From NCBI RefSeq assembly GCF_026340255.1, contig NZ_JAPEPJ010000001.1, positions 3,217,001 to 3,281,000 on the forward strand: a stretch of DNA of 64,000 bases. The letters run 5' to 3'. Shown piece after piece: positions 1 to 8,276 of this stretch; position 1 is the stretch's first letter; every line of letters starts with the position of its first letter. A program made the translations under genes and the position numbers. The notes under the pieces are model-generated. The model did not search any database. It was not told the DNA's origin and worked only from the letters and a program-made list of their open reading frames with translations. The DNA is from Streptomyces sp. NBC_01408. GTDB taxonomy: Bacteria; Actinomycetota; Actinomycetes; Streptomycetales; Streptomycetaceae.

Positions 1-35
1 TGATCGGAACCCTACCCGGGGCGGGTATCCGATCA
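1..35. promoter_or_regulatory. Inverted repeat upstream of DUF998 gene, possibly CsoR-like
   Basis: TGATCGGA at 1-8 is mirrored by TCCGATCA at 28-35, and between them TACCC (13-17) and GGGTA (23-27) form an inner inverted repeat with a 5-nt spacer. The inner part resembles copper-sensor (CsoR) operators of actinobacteria, and a metal-type gene set starts 1.7 kb downstream, but the adjacent gene is a DUF998 membrane protein. It may equally be the terminator of a gene to the left of the window. Confidence 0.3.
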
Positions 36-76
36 TAGGACCGACCTCGGGCGGCGCGCATAGGATTAGTCGCAAT

Positions 77-778
77 ATGTCCAGAAATGGCACATCCCCG
101 TGCACCGCCTGGCCCGTCGCCCTCCTCATAGGCCTCGGCGCGGCCGCGTACACCGCATGGGTGCTCGAAGTCATCTTCTCGACGGGCCTCAACCCCATCG
201 AGACCTACGTCAGCGAGCTCGCCGCCCAGGACCAGCCGCTCGGCGGCCTGTTCCGGGCCACCGACTTCACCGCCGGCCTGCTCGTCTTAGTCGGCGGCCT
301 GCTGTCCCTGATCCGGCTGGTGCGCCACGCCGAGTCACGCCGACCCTGGGCGGTCGTCGGCTGGGCCGGTGTCACCCTCTTCGGCGCGGCCACCGCAGCC
401 GACGCCTGGCTGCCGCTGAGCTGCGCGCCCACCGCCGACCCCGAATGCGCCGCCCGCGAGACCGCCGGGCTGGTCCCCGCCACCCACCAGGCCCACGCCG
501 TCAGCAGCAGCCTCGCCATGACCGGCGCCCTCGTCGGCCTGGTGGCCCTCACGGTCGCCGCGCGCCGCTACGGCTGGTTCGCCCCGCTCGCCCGCTACGG
601 CCCCGCCCTCGTCGCCCTCGAACTGCTCGCCACCGCCTGGACCCTGACCTCCATCGCCCTGTTCACCGCCGGGCGCGGCACCTGGGCCCTCGGCGCCGGC
701 CAGCGGCTCCAGGTCCTGCTCGTGGCAATCTGGCTCGGCCTGCTCGCCTACTCCGTCCACAAGGAGCGCCGTACGTGA
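77..778 (+). CDS. DUF998 family integral membrane protein
   Basis: A 233-residue, strongly hydrophobic protein with about six predicted membrane segments; an acidic, polar loop with two cysteines (near SCAPTADPECAAR) lies between the third and fourth. The early ETYVSELAAQDQP stretch followed by a helix, and the HQAHAVSSS segment, are typical of the DUF998 family, whose function is unknown. The stop overlaps the GTG of the following hydrolase by 3 nt within GTGA, so the two are probably translated together. The ATG at 77 is the first good start after the inverted repeat at 1-35; no strong ribosome binding site is visible. Confidence 0.75.
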   Translation: MSRNGTSPCTAWPVALLIGLGAAAYTAWVLEVIFSTGLNPIETYVSELAAQDQPLGGLFRATDFTAGLLVLVGGLLSLIRLVRHAESRRPWAVVGWAGVTLFGAATAADAWLPLSCAPTADPECAARETAGLVPATHQAHAVSSSLAMTGALVGLVALTVAARRYGWFAPLARYGPALVALELLATAWTLTSIALFTAGRGTWALGAGQRLQVLLVAIWLGLLAYSVHKERRT

Positions 779-1656
779 CCACGCGGACCCAGGAGCCCGT
801 CCCCGGCCGCATCATCCGCCGTGTGGGTGACGACGGGGTCCCGCTGCACGTGCTCGTCGAGGGCAGCGGCCCGGTGTGCGTCCTGAGCGCGGGCCTCGCG
901 ATGGCCTGGTTCGACTGGGACCCGGTTGCCGCGCTGCTCGCCGCCGGAGGCCGCACCGTCGTCCGCTTCGACCGCCCCGGCCACGGCCTCAGCGGCCCGG
1001 CCCGTACGCCGCCGACCGCCGCCGGCGAGGCCCGCCGGATCGCCGGGCTGCTGGACGCGCTGGGGCTGGCCGGACCGGTCACGGTGGCCGGGCACTCGAT
1101 CGCCGGGTTCCACGCCGAGGCCTTCGCCCGCCTGTACCCGGGGCGCACCGCGGCCCTGGTCCTCGTCGACTCCAGCGTGGAGGAGGACCCGCGTACGGTG
1201 CTGCCCGCCGCCCTGCGCACCGGCGCCGCCCGCGCACTCGGCCGGGCGGTGACCGCCGCCGGGCTGCCGGCCGCCCTGGGCCCGTCGGCCCGGCGGGCCA
1301 CCGTACGGGCCTCCCGGACCGGCGGCGCCGACCCGGCCGCGCGGGACCTCGTACGCCGCTGCTACCGCACCGGCCGGGTCTGGCGCGGGGCCCTGCTGGA
1401 GAACTCCCGCTACCCGGACACGGCAGCGGAACTGCTCGCCCTGCGCGGGACGCACCCGCTGGCCGCCCCCGCCACCGTCCTCGTCGGCCACGACGGGAGC
1501 GGCGGCCGGGGCGCCCTGCGCTGGCTGGCCCGCCAGGCGGACCTCGCCGACCTGCTCGGCGCCCGCTTCGAGGTCGCCGAGCCCGCCGGACACCTGGTCA
1601 TGCTGGACCGCCCGGACCAGGTGGCCCGGGCGATCCGCACGGCGTCGACCCCCTAG
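775..1656 (+). CDS. Alpha/beta fold hydrolase
   Basis: A 293-residue alpha/beta hydrolase. The start is the GTG at 775 overlapping the stop of the DUF998 gene, which gives VTTRTQEPVPGRIIRR. Visible motifs: FDRPGHGLS after strand 4, the nucleophile elbow GHSIAG (serine in the centre, around residue 105), and a C-terminal histidine in AGHLVMLDRP that would complete the triad; DSSVEEDP follows strand 6. The substrate cannot be predicted. Co-translation with a membrane protein suggests a lipid- or envelope-related substrate, which is only inference. Confidence 0.85.
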   Translation: MTTRTQEPVPGRIIRRVGDDGVPLHVLVEGSGPVCVLSAGLAMAWFDWDPVAALLAAGGRTVVRFDRPGHGLSGPARTPPTAAGEARRIAGLLDALGLAGPVTVAGHSIAGFHAEAFARLYPGRTAALVLVDSSVEEDPRTVLPAALRTGAARALGRAVTAAGLPAALGPSARRATVRASRTGGADPAARDLVRRCYRTGRVWRGALLENSRYPDTAAELLALRGTHPLAAPATVLVGHDGSGGRGALRWLARQADLADLLGARFEVAEPAGHLVMLDRPDQVARAIRTASTP

Positions 1657-1687
1657 CCGCGGGGCCCACGCCTTAGCCGCGGGGCGC

Positions 1688-2344
1688 CTAGCCGCGGGGC
1701 GCGGCCCCCCGCTGGCGGAGCATGTCCGCCATCAGGGTGAGCTCCGACTGCTGCGCCTCGACCATGCCCTGGGCCAGGGCCCGTTCGGCCGGGGTCTCGC
1801 ACTGCCGCGCACAGCCCTCGGCCATGGCGACGCCGCCCTCGTGGTGGTCGGTCATCAGCTGGAGGTAGAGCACCTCCGCGTCCCGGCCCCCGGCGGCGCC
1901 CAGCTGCGTGAGCTCCTCCTTGGTGGCCATGCCGGGCATCAGCGCGCCCGGCGCGGTGTCCTGCGCCCCGTGACCGGAATGCTCGCCGCCGGTGCCCATC
2001 CAGGACATCGGCGGCTCGCCGGCCACCACCTTCGGCAGGCCCCACAGGTCCAGCCAGCCCAGCAGCATGCCCCGCTGGTTGGCCTGGGTGTTGGCGATGT
2101 CGTAGGCGAGGCTGCGTACGGCCTCGTCCTGCGTGCGGTCCCGTACGACGAAGGACATCTCCACCGCCTGCTGGTGGTGGACGGCCATGTCCCGGGCGAA
2201 GCCCGCGTCCGGGGAGTGCAGCCCGGGGGTGCGGGACGGCGCGTCCGCGCCCCCGCCGCCGCTCGCCGCGGAGACCGTGGCCGCCGTCGCGAACAGCAGC
2301 GCGAGCAGGACCGCCGCGCCCGCCGCCCAGTACGTACGGCTCAC
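1688..2344 (-). CDS. Secreted DUF305 family protein
   Basis: A 218-residue protein with an N-terminal signal/anchor (YWAAGAAVLLALLFATAATV) and the two His-rich helices of DUF305: MAVHHQQAVEMS in the first half and MTDHHEGGVAMAEG in the second. DUF305 proteins are exported ferritin-like four-helix bundles often found near copper or other metal resistance genes; a metal-binding role fits but is not proven. The GTG start at 2344 overlaps the stop of the DUF3105 gene by 4 nt (GTGA), which fixes the start and indicates translational coupling. A further His-rich loop (GTGGEHSGHGAQD) and a Met-rich patch lie between the two motifs. Confidence 0.85.
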   Translation of the reverse strand: MSRTYWAAGAAVLLALLFATAATVSAASGGGGADAPSRTPGLHSPDAGFARDMAVHHQQAVEMSFVVRDRTQDEAVRSLAYDIANTQANQRGMLLGWLDLWGLPKVVAGEPPMSWMGTGGEHSGHGAQDTAPGALMPGMATKEELTQLGAAGGRDAEVLYLQLMTDHHEGGVAMAEGCARQCETPAERALAQGMVEAQQSELTLMADMLRQRGAAPRG

Positions 2345-3021
2345 TTGTCGGCCAGCCCGTTCGTGCAGGCCGCGCCCGGCTCGGGGGTCTGCGGGCCCTG
2401 CACGTACTTGGTGAAGAACTGCGCCACCCGCGGGTCGGTCGCGCTGTCCACCGTCAGCTGCTTGCCCCAGGCGCTGAGCATGATCGCGCCGGCCTGCTCC
2501 TTGACCGGGCTCATCAGCGAGTACGGGGTCTTGCGGACCGTCTCGGCGAGCTTGTCCACGTCCTCCTTGCCGGCCTTCTCGTTGTACGTGACCCAGACCG
2601 CGCCGTGCTCCAGCGAGTGGACGGCGTTGTTCTCGGGCAGCGGGTTCGCGTACACGTCGCCGTTGCAGTTCGTCCAGCGGGGGTGGTGGTCCCCGCCGAC
2701 CGGCGGGTTCATCTCGTACTTCACCGGGGTCTCGACGTGGTTGCGGCCCAGCGTCTTGGCGTCCCAGTTCTGCTCGCCGCTGACGGGGGCCTTGAGGGCC
2801 GCCTTCTTGGCGTCCTCCTTCTCCTGCTGGTCGATCAGCACCCATGCGCCGAAGCCGACGAGCCCGGTGACGATGAGCGCCGAGGTGGTGATCGCGATGG
2901 CCTTGTTGCGCCGGTCGCGCGCCTTGTCGGCGCGGCGCATCTCGGCTATCCGCGCCTGGCGGGAGTGCGGGTCGTTCTGGTTGTTCCGGTCGCTCTTGCT
3001 GTTGCCGGTCCTGCTGGCCAT
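2341..3021 (-). CDS. DUF3105 family membrane-anchored protein
   Basis: A 226-residue protein with a charged cytoplasmic N-terminus, one membrane helix (IAITTSALIVTGLVGFGAWV, about residues 38-57) and an extracytoplasmic DUF3105 domain. The domain contains PPVGGDHHPRW, CNGDVYANPLPENNAVHSLEH and GAVWVTYNE; the conserved His residues suggest a metal site. The start at 3021 has an AGAAGGAACG ribosome binding site. It forms a tight operon with the DUF305 gene downstream and probably the His-rich gene upstream. DUF3105/DUF305 pairs are widespread in Streptomyces; the biochemical function is not known. Confidence 0.85.
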   Translation of the reverse strand: MASRTGNSKSDRNNQNDPHSRQARIAEMRRADKARDRRNKAIAITTSALIVTGLVGFGAWVLIDQQEKEDAKKAALKAPVSGEQNWDAKTLGRNHVETPVKYEMNPPVGGDHHPRWTNCNGDVYANPLPENNAVHSLEHGAVWVTYNEKAGKEDVDKLAETVRKTPYSLMSPVKEQAGAIMLSAWGKQLTVDSATDPRVAQFFTKYVQGPQTPEPGAACTNGLADK

Positions 3022-3091
3022 GTGCCGTCGTTCCTTCTGCTGAGGGGGGTGGAAGGTGGATCCGGTGGTGCGCGGTGCGGCGCCGGACCCG

Positions 3092-3517
3092 TCAGGTCCG
3101 CAGCACTTGAAGGGCGTGGAGGTCGGGAGCGCGCGCGAGCGTCCCCGCGGGGCGGGGGCGCCCGGCGAGGGCGGGACGGGCGGCGGGAACGGGCCCCGTC
3201 CGGCCCACGGCCACGGCGGGCGGCGGGACGGGCAGGACGCCGGGGGTGACGTGCGAGAGCCCGGAGCAGCCCGGCGGCTCGTACGGGGACAGGCAGACGA
3301 CGTGCGCGTCGTGCGCGTCGTGTGTGAGGGGCGCGAGGTGCGCGGCGTGCGCGCTGTGCGCGGGGTGCCCCGGCTCACCGGCGGCGGTATGGACCTCACC
3401 GGGCCGGGCGCAGAGGAACACGGCACCGGCCAGCACCCCGAAGGCCATCAGGAGGACGCCGAGGCGCGCCGAGACACCCTCTCGGCTCCCGCCCCGCGTG
3501 TGCTCCCGGCCCCCCAT
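3092..3517 (-). CDS. Small His-rich membrane protein (DUF6153-like)
   Basis: A 141-residue protein with one N-terminal membrane helix (LGVLLMAFGVLAGAVFLCA) followed by a His/Ala-rich stretch (many HAAH and HDAHD units) and a single PPGCSGL cysteine. Composition and position, directly upstream of DUF3105 and DUF305 on the same strand, recall the small DUF6153-type proteins seen in Streptomyces metal loci. The 70-bp gap to the DUF3105 gene allows co-transcription. I infer metal binding from the histidines; the family assignment is tentative. Confidence 0.6.
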   Translation of the reverse strand: MGGREHTRGGSREGVSARLGVLLMAFGVLAGAVFLCARPGEVHTAAGEPGHPAHSAHAAHLAPLTHDAHDAHVVCLSPYEPPGCSGLSHVTPGVLPVPPPAVAVGRTGPVPAARPALAGRPRPAGTLARAPDLHALQVLRT

Positions 3518-3689
3518 GGGCGCAGATGGTAATGCTCATGACGGGCCCGAGGTCAGTGCGGGGGTGCCGCGACCTTTGGCGGGTGCGTAATGTGGCGGAA
3601 ACCACCGCTGGCGATACTGGGCCGGCCCGACTGTGCCCAAGCCCTCGCGGTGGTGGTGCACAGGCCGTCTGAACTGCGAGGATGAAGGC

Positions 3690-5051
3690 ATGGACAAGCA
3701 GCAGGAATTCGTCCTCCGGACGCTTGAGGAGCGCGACATCCGCTTCGTGCGCCTGTGGTTCACCGACGTACTGGGCTTCCTCAAGTCCGTCGCGGTCGCC
3801 CCCGCGGAGCTGGAGCAGGCCTTCGACGAGGGCATCGGCTTCGACGGCTCCGCGATCGAGGGTTTCGCCCGGGTCTACGAGTCCGACATGATCGCCAAGC
3901 CGGACCCGAGCACGTTCCAGATACTGCCGTGGCGCGCGGAGGCCCCCGGGACCGCCCGGATGTTCTGCGACATCCTGATGCCGGACGGCTCGCCGTCCTT
4001 CGCGGACCCGCGCTACGTCCTCAAGCGGATCCTCGCGAAGACCTCCGACCTGGGCTTCACCTTCTACACCCACCCGGAGATCGAGTTCTTCCTGCTGAAG
4101 GACAAGCCGCTGGACGGCACCCGCCCGGTGCCCGCGGACAACTCCGGCTACTTCGACCACACCCCGCAGAACGTGGGCATGGACTTCCGCCGCCAGGCGA
4201 TCACCATGCTCGAATCCATGGGCATCTCGGTCGAGTTCAGCCACCACGAGGGCGCCCCCGGCCAGCAGGAGATCGACCTCCGCTACGCCGACGCCCTCTC
4301 GACGGCCGACAACATCATGACCTTCCGCCTGGTCATGAAGCAGGTCGCCCTCGAACAGGGCGTCCAGGCCACCTTCATGCCGAAGCCCTTCTCGGAGTAC
4401 CCGGGCTCGGGCATGCACACCCACCTCTCCCTCTTCGAGGGCGACCGGAACGCCTTCTACGAGTCGGGCGCCGAGTACCAGCTCTCCAAGGTCGGCCGCT
4501 CCTTCATCGCGGGCCTCCTCAAGCACGCGGCGGAGACCGCGGCGGTCACCAACCAGTGGGTCAACTCCTACAAGCGCATCTGGGGCGGCTCCTCCCGCAG
4601 CGCCGGCGCGGGCGGCGAGGCCCCCTCGTACATCTGCTGGGGCCACAACAACCGCTCGGCCCTGATCCGCGTCCCGATGTACAAGCCGGGCAAGACCGGC
4701 TCCTCCCGCGTGGAGGTCCGCTCGATCGACTCGGGCGCCAACCCCTACCTCACGTACGCCGTCCTCCTGGCCGCCGGCCTGAAGGGCATCGAGGAGGGCT
4801 ACGAACTCCCGCCGGGCGCCGACGACGACGTCTGGGCCCTCTCGGACGCCGAACGCCGCGCGATGGGCATCGAACCCCTCCCGCAGAACCTCGGCGAGGC
4901 CATCGCCCTGATGGAGCGCAGCGAACTGGTCGCGGAAACCCTCGGCGAGCACGTCTTCGACTTCTTCCTCCGCAACAAGAAGCAGGAGTGGGAGGAGTAC
5001 CGGAGCGAGGTCACCGCCTTCGAACTCCGCAAGAACCTTCCGGTGCTGTAA
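3690..5051 (+). CDS. glnA2: Glutamine synthetase-like enzyme GlnA2 (type I)
   Basis: 453 residues, the normal length for GlnA2 of Streptomyces. GS signatures are clear: GFDGSAIEGF near residue 50, ATP-binding KPFSEYPGSGMHTHLSL near residues 230-247, NNRSALIRVP and a C-terminal GYELPP. The ATG at 3690 follows GCGAGGATGAAGGC. In S. coelicolor GlnA2 does not act as the main glutamine synthetase and has been linked to gamma-glutamylation of polyamines; the same is likely here. A tyrosine (GYELPP) sits where the adenylylation tyrosine of true GSI enzymes is found (LYDLPP), so control by GlnE, encoded 3.2 kb downstream, cannot be excluded from sequence. A strong hairpin follows the stop. Confidence 0.92.
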   Translation: MDKQQEFVLRTLEERDIRFVRLWFTDVLGFLKSVAVAPAELEQAFDEGIGFDGSAIEGFARVYESDMIAKPDPSTFQILPWRAEAPGTARMFCDILMPDGSPSFADPRYVLKRILAKTSDLGFTFYTHPEIEFFLLKDKPLDGTRPVPADNSGYFDHTPQNVGMDFRRQAITMLESMGISVEFSHHEGAPGQQEIDLRYADALSTADNIMTFRLVMKQVALEQGVQATFMPKPFSEYPGSGMHTHLSLFEGDRNAFYESGAEYQLSKVGRSFIAGLLKHAAETAAVTNQWVNSYKRIWGGSSRSAGAGGEAPSYICWGHNNRSALIRVPMYKPGKTGSSRVEVRSIDSGANPYLTYAVLLAAGLKGIEEGYELPPGADDDVWALSDAERRAMGIEPLPQNLGEAIALMERSELVAETLGEHVFDFFLRNKKQEWEEYRSEVTAFELRKNLPVL

Positions 5052-5086
5052 CCGCAGCTCAAAGCCCCCGCGGGCCACGCACGACA

Positions 5087-5121
5087 CTCCGGGCCGGTGG
5101 TCATCGACCACCGGCCCGGAG
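5087..5121 (+). terminator. Strong hairpin terminator after glnA2
   Basis: CTCCGGGCCGGTGGTC is mirrored by GACCACCGGCCCGGAG with a 3-nt loop: a 16-bp perfect stem, 36 bp after the glnA2 stop. No U-tract follows, as is usual for Streptomyces terminators. Confidence 0.85.
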
Positions 5122-5300
5122 CCGTCTCATTCCCCCTGGGCCGTCTGTGGGCCGTCTGACACACAACCCGAGGCCTTGTACACCCCGTCCACGGCCTTCC
5201 GGGTCCGCCCCTCACCGCTTGGCATGAGGTGCGTGTACGTCCGGAGTTCACGGGTGGGTGGCCCCGGCTGAAAGTGTCGGGGACCTGCATCGATGATCCG

Positions 5301-5645
5301 CTACTGGATGACCTCGTAGATCTCCTTGTAGCCGGATGCCGCGTAGCTGTTCAACGTGTTGATCAGCGACTGCACGTTCTCATCCGGATTCACGAAGGAC
5401 CCTCGCTCCATGGTGAAGTACTGGTCGAGGCTGTCGAATTCCCATTGGCAGACGACCGTGTCCATGGGGCCGACGTAGTCGACGTAGATGCGCCGGTTCG
5501 TATACCCGGCTTCTTCAAACACCGCGGTGAGGGTCTTGAACGCCGCCACGATCTCCGGCGCTTTCCCTCGTTCGGCTCTGTACACCTCGCGCATCATGTA
5601 CACGACGCGATCGCCTTTCCGTTGCGGGAGACGAATGAATTCCAT
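5301..5645 (-). CDS. Small NIPSNAP-like dimeric alpha/beta-barrel protein
   Basis: 114 residues beginning MEFIRLPQRKGDRVV; the core starts at MMREVYRAERGKAPEIV. The pattern beta (REVYRAERG)-helix (PEIVAAFKTLTAVF)-beta (NRRIYVDYVGPMDTVVCQWEF)-helix (LDQYFTM) is that of small dimeric ferredoxin-like barrels such as NIPSNAP or antibiotic monooxygenase-type proteins. No catalytic residues can be named. An internal start at 5597 (MMREV) would leave only the core domain and is a real alternative because neither start has a good ribosome binding site. It stands alone, convergent with glnA2. Confidence 0.65.
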   Translation of the reverse strand: MEFIRLPQRKGDRVVYMMREVYRAERGKAPEIVAAFKTLTAVFEEAGYTNRRIYVDYVGPMDTVVCQWEFDSLDQYFTMERGSFVNPDENVQSLINTLNSYAASGYKEIYEVIQ

Positions 5646-5854
5646 GGACGGTGGCTGCTACTGCACCGGAGGAGGGCCGATACGGCTGCCGTCGCCATGG
5701 TGGCAGTCACACTGCTGAGCGGCTTGTACGCCACGCGCAACCACGACCGGGGAGAGTCCCGGAAACCTGACCTGAGGTCGGATCCTGGCGTTTCTCCTGC
5801 GCGGTCGCTACCTGCTAACAGCCTGATCAACCCCGGTTTCGGTCGCTATCAGGG

Positions 5855-5870
5855 TTGCTGGCGCCAGCAA
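5855..5870. repeat. 16-bp perfect palindrome in 285-bp intergenic region
   Basis: TTGCTGGCGCCAGCAA is a perfect palindrome between the PIG-L gene (ends 5931) and the start of the small barrel protein (5645). It could be the loopless stem of a terminator for the PIG-L gene, which reads toward it, or a protein binding site. I see no gene in 5646-5930. Confidence 0.4.
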
Positions 5871-5930
5871 GGCGTGCTGCTACCGGTAGCGAGTCCTGGG
5901 GTTCGGCTCCCGGGCCGGGGGCGTCGTGGG

Positions 5931-7988
5931 TCACGGCGTTGCCGGGTGCCAGGTGGGGTGGTGGGTCGGGGTGAGGGGGGTTGTGGTGGTGTGGAGGCGG
6001 GCGTCCAGGCCGAGGGTGGCCGTGGTGGTGCGGGTGGGTTCCAGGGCGGCTGCCGGGGCGCCCGTGAAGAGCAGCTGGGACTCCGACCAGGCGGGCGGGC
6101 CGCCGAGGGAGGTCGTGCCGGCGGTGCCGCTGGTCGCGCGGCCCGAGATCAGGCGGCCCGCGACGCCGACCGCGCCGTAGCCGGCCCGGCCGCCGGCCTC
6201 CGTGATGCTGGAGACCCGGGGCCTGGCGGGGCCCGCCGTGACCAGGGCCGTGCGGACGACCCCCGAGTCCGGGCGGCGGAAGTACAGGCGGATGCCCGCG
6301 CCGTCCGCGACCGCCGAGAGGGGGACCGTCGTGGCGGGCAGGCCCGTCTTCGTGGGCCCGCTCAGGGCGGCGCCCGGGGTGGGCTGGATCCAGGCCAGGA
6401 CCGACTTCGTGGTGGTGGCGTACACGTGGCGCCGCCCGGCGGCGTCCGCCACGGCCACCGGGTCGCCCTGGAGGTCCTCGCCGCCCAGGCGCTGCCAGGC
6501 GGAGAAGCGGCCGTCCGGCCGCTGGGCGGCGGCGCGCAGGGTGCGGCGGGAGTCGCGCAGGTAGACGGTGACGCGCCCGTCCGGGTCCACGCCCGCCGAG
6601 GGGGAGCTGATCGAGGAGGTGCCGTCCTCGTCGGAGGCCTCGGGGGTGTCCAGGGACTGCCACGGGCCGAACGGGCCGTCGGGCGCGGACTGGACGGCGT
6701 AGACGACCTCGCGCCGGTACTGCTCGGGGCGCTCGCCGAGGGTGGTACGGGTGGCGAGGACGCCGATGCGGCCGTCGGGGAGGCGGACCGTGCTCGCGCC
6801 GGGGTCGGTGCCGGTGCCCGGGAGGAGCGAGGGCCCGGCCCAGTCGCCGCCGGGGCTCCGGGTCCAGTACGCGGTCCGGCCGTCCAGCGTGGCGAAGGCC
6901 CAGAGGCGGCCGGGCGTGCCCTCGGCCAGCCAGGAGGTGCTGTCGGCGCGGGTGTAGCGCAGCGACTGGGCCCAGTTGCGCCCGGTCGGGTTGCCCGCGA
7001 CCTTGCGGTCGCCGCAGCCGGACGGGCTGCCGCAGTAGTCGTGGTGGTCCTGCCAGGCGTAGGTGCGCAGGTAGCCGGTCTTCGTCTCGGCGGTCTGCGG
7101 GTCCAGCGCGTGGGGGAGGGTGCCGTTGTGGTAGCCGAGGTAGTTCTGGACGGAGAAGTGCGGGCGGTCCGTGACCTTCTCGGCGTACGCGGCGGCGGCG
7201 GCCTGCGCGAAGCGGGCGCCGTACATGTGGTCCTGGTGGTCGGCGACCTTGCCGCTCTGCTCGTACCGGCCCGGCGTCGGGTCCTGCATCCGTATCGTCG
7301 TCGGCCGGTAGCGCTCCAGGATCCCGGCCAGCGCCTGTATCGCCTGGTCCCTGGTGTACGTGTACGGCCGCTTGACCGGGCTGCCCGAGGCCAGCTGGGC
7401 GCCCAGCGCGGGTATTCGCCCGTTCCACAGGCCGCGCAGGCTGTCGGGGGCGTCCCCGCCGATGGTGCGGGCCTCGCGCAACTGCAGCCACACCAGGTTG
7501 ACCTCGGGCTTCGCGACGAGGACGTCGAGTTCGGCCTGGCCGCCGCCGGCGGTGGGTATGACCGTACGCCGCCACACGCTGGTCCGGTTCCCGGTGGCCA
7601 TCTGGGCGTACGCGGAACGTATGCCGTTCTGCCGGGCCTCCGCGTAGTGGGCGTGGTCGGCGGGCTGCTCGGGGTCCTTGAGGCGGGCGCCGCGCGCCTC
7701 GTTGCGCCCGTCGGCCTCGCCGGAGGTGAGGTAGACGGTGGTGACCGGGAGGCCGGTGGTGAGGGACCGGCTGAGGTCCGGGTTCATGAAGAACAGGTCG
7801 TCGTCGGGATGGGCGACGATCTGGACGACCGATCCCGCCGTGGTGCTCGCCGGGAGGGCGGCCGCCGGGTTCCCCTCCTGGGTGGCCCCGGCCGGGGTCT
7901 GCAGTCCGGCGGCGACGGCGAGCGCCCCGGTGGTGCCGGCGGTCAGTACGGTGAGCAGCGCCGCGAAGCGGCGTCGGGTAACGGCCAT
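5931..7988 (-). CDS. Secreted PIG-L family deacetylase with beta-propeller-like C-terminal domain
   Basis: 685 residues. A Tat-like signal peptide (MAVTRRRFAALLTVLTAG) is followed by a PIG-L/LmbE N-acetyl-sugar deacetylase domain with the Zn-binding AHPDDD motif near residue 60, and further His/Asp at KVADHQDHMYGARF. The C-terminal half has repeated W-containing blades (for example GDWAGPSLLPGTG, GPFGPWQSLDTPE, RFSAWQRLGGEDL) like sialidase/FucK-type beta-propellers that bind carbohydrate. The likely role is extracellular deacetylation of an N-acetylated sugar or glycan; the exact substrate is unknown. It is divergent from glnE across 288 bp that I cannot annotate further. Confidence 0.85.
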   Translation of the reverse strand: MAVTRRRFAALLTVLTAGTTGALAVAAGLQTPAGATQEGNPAAALPASTTAGSVVQIVAHPDDDLFFMNPDLSRSLTTGLPVTTVYLTSGEADGRNEARGARLKDPEQPADHAHYAEARQNGIRSAYAQMATGNRTSVWRRTVIPTAGGGQAELDVLVAKPEVNLVWLQLREARTIGGDAPDSLRGLWNGRIPALGAQLASGSPVKRPYTYTRDQAIQALAGILERYRPTTIRMQDPTPGRYEQSGKVADHQDHMYGARFAQAAAAAYAEKVTDRPHFSVQNYLGYHNGTLPHALDPQTAETKTGYLRTYAWQDHHDYCGSPSGCGDRKVAGNPTGRNWAQSLRYTRADSTSWLAEGTPGRLWAFATLDGRTAYWTRSPGGDWAGPSLLPGTGTDPGASTVRLPDGRIGVLATRTTLGERPEQYRREVVYAVQSAPDGPFGPWQSLDTPEASDEDGTSSISSPSAGVDPDGRVTVYLRDSRRTLRAAAQRPDGRFSAWQRLGGEDLQGDPVAVADAAGRRHVYATTTKSVLAWIQPTPGAALSGPTKTGLPATTVPLSAVADGAGIRLYFRRPDSGVVRTALVTAGPARPRVSSITEAGGRAGYGAVGVAGRLISGRATSGTAGTTSLGGPPAWSESQLLFTGAPAAALEPTRTTTATLGLDARLHTTTTPLTPTHHPTWHPATP

Positions 7989-8276
7989 CGGTCACGCCTT
8001 GGGTCGTTCCGGGCGGGGAAACCCCTCAGTAGTCAGAGAGAGGCCGATACCGGGCACTTGGTTCACCGGTTCCGCCGGTTTCGCCGATGAGGTTTCCTTT
8101 CTGGCTCCCGCCGGCTCCCACTGGCTCCTCTCGGACGCTGTTCTTTCCGGCCGTCGCGGAGGGCGCAGTGGCCGTCCCGGTGAGTCGAACGCCTGCTCCG
8201 GATAGGCTCGGACCCAGGCAGGCCAGGGCAGTGTCACGCCAGGGCAGTGGCAGCGACGACCGCGGGAGGCGGCGGG

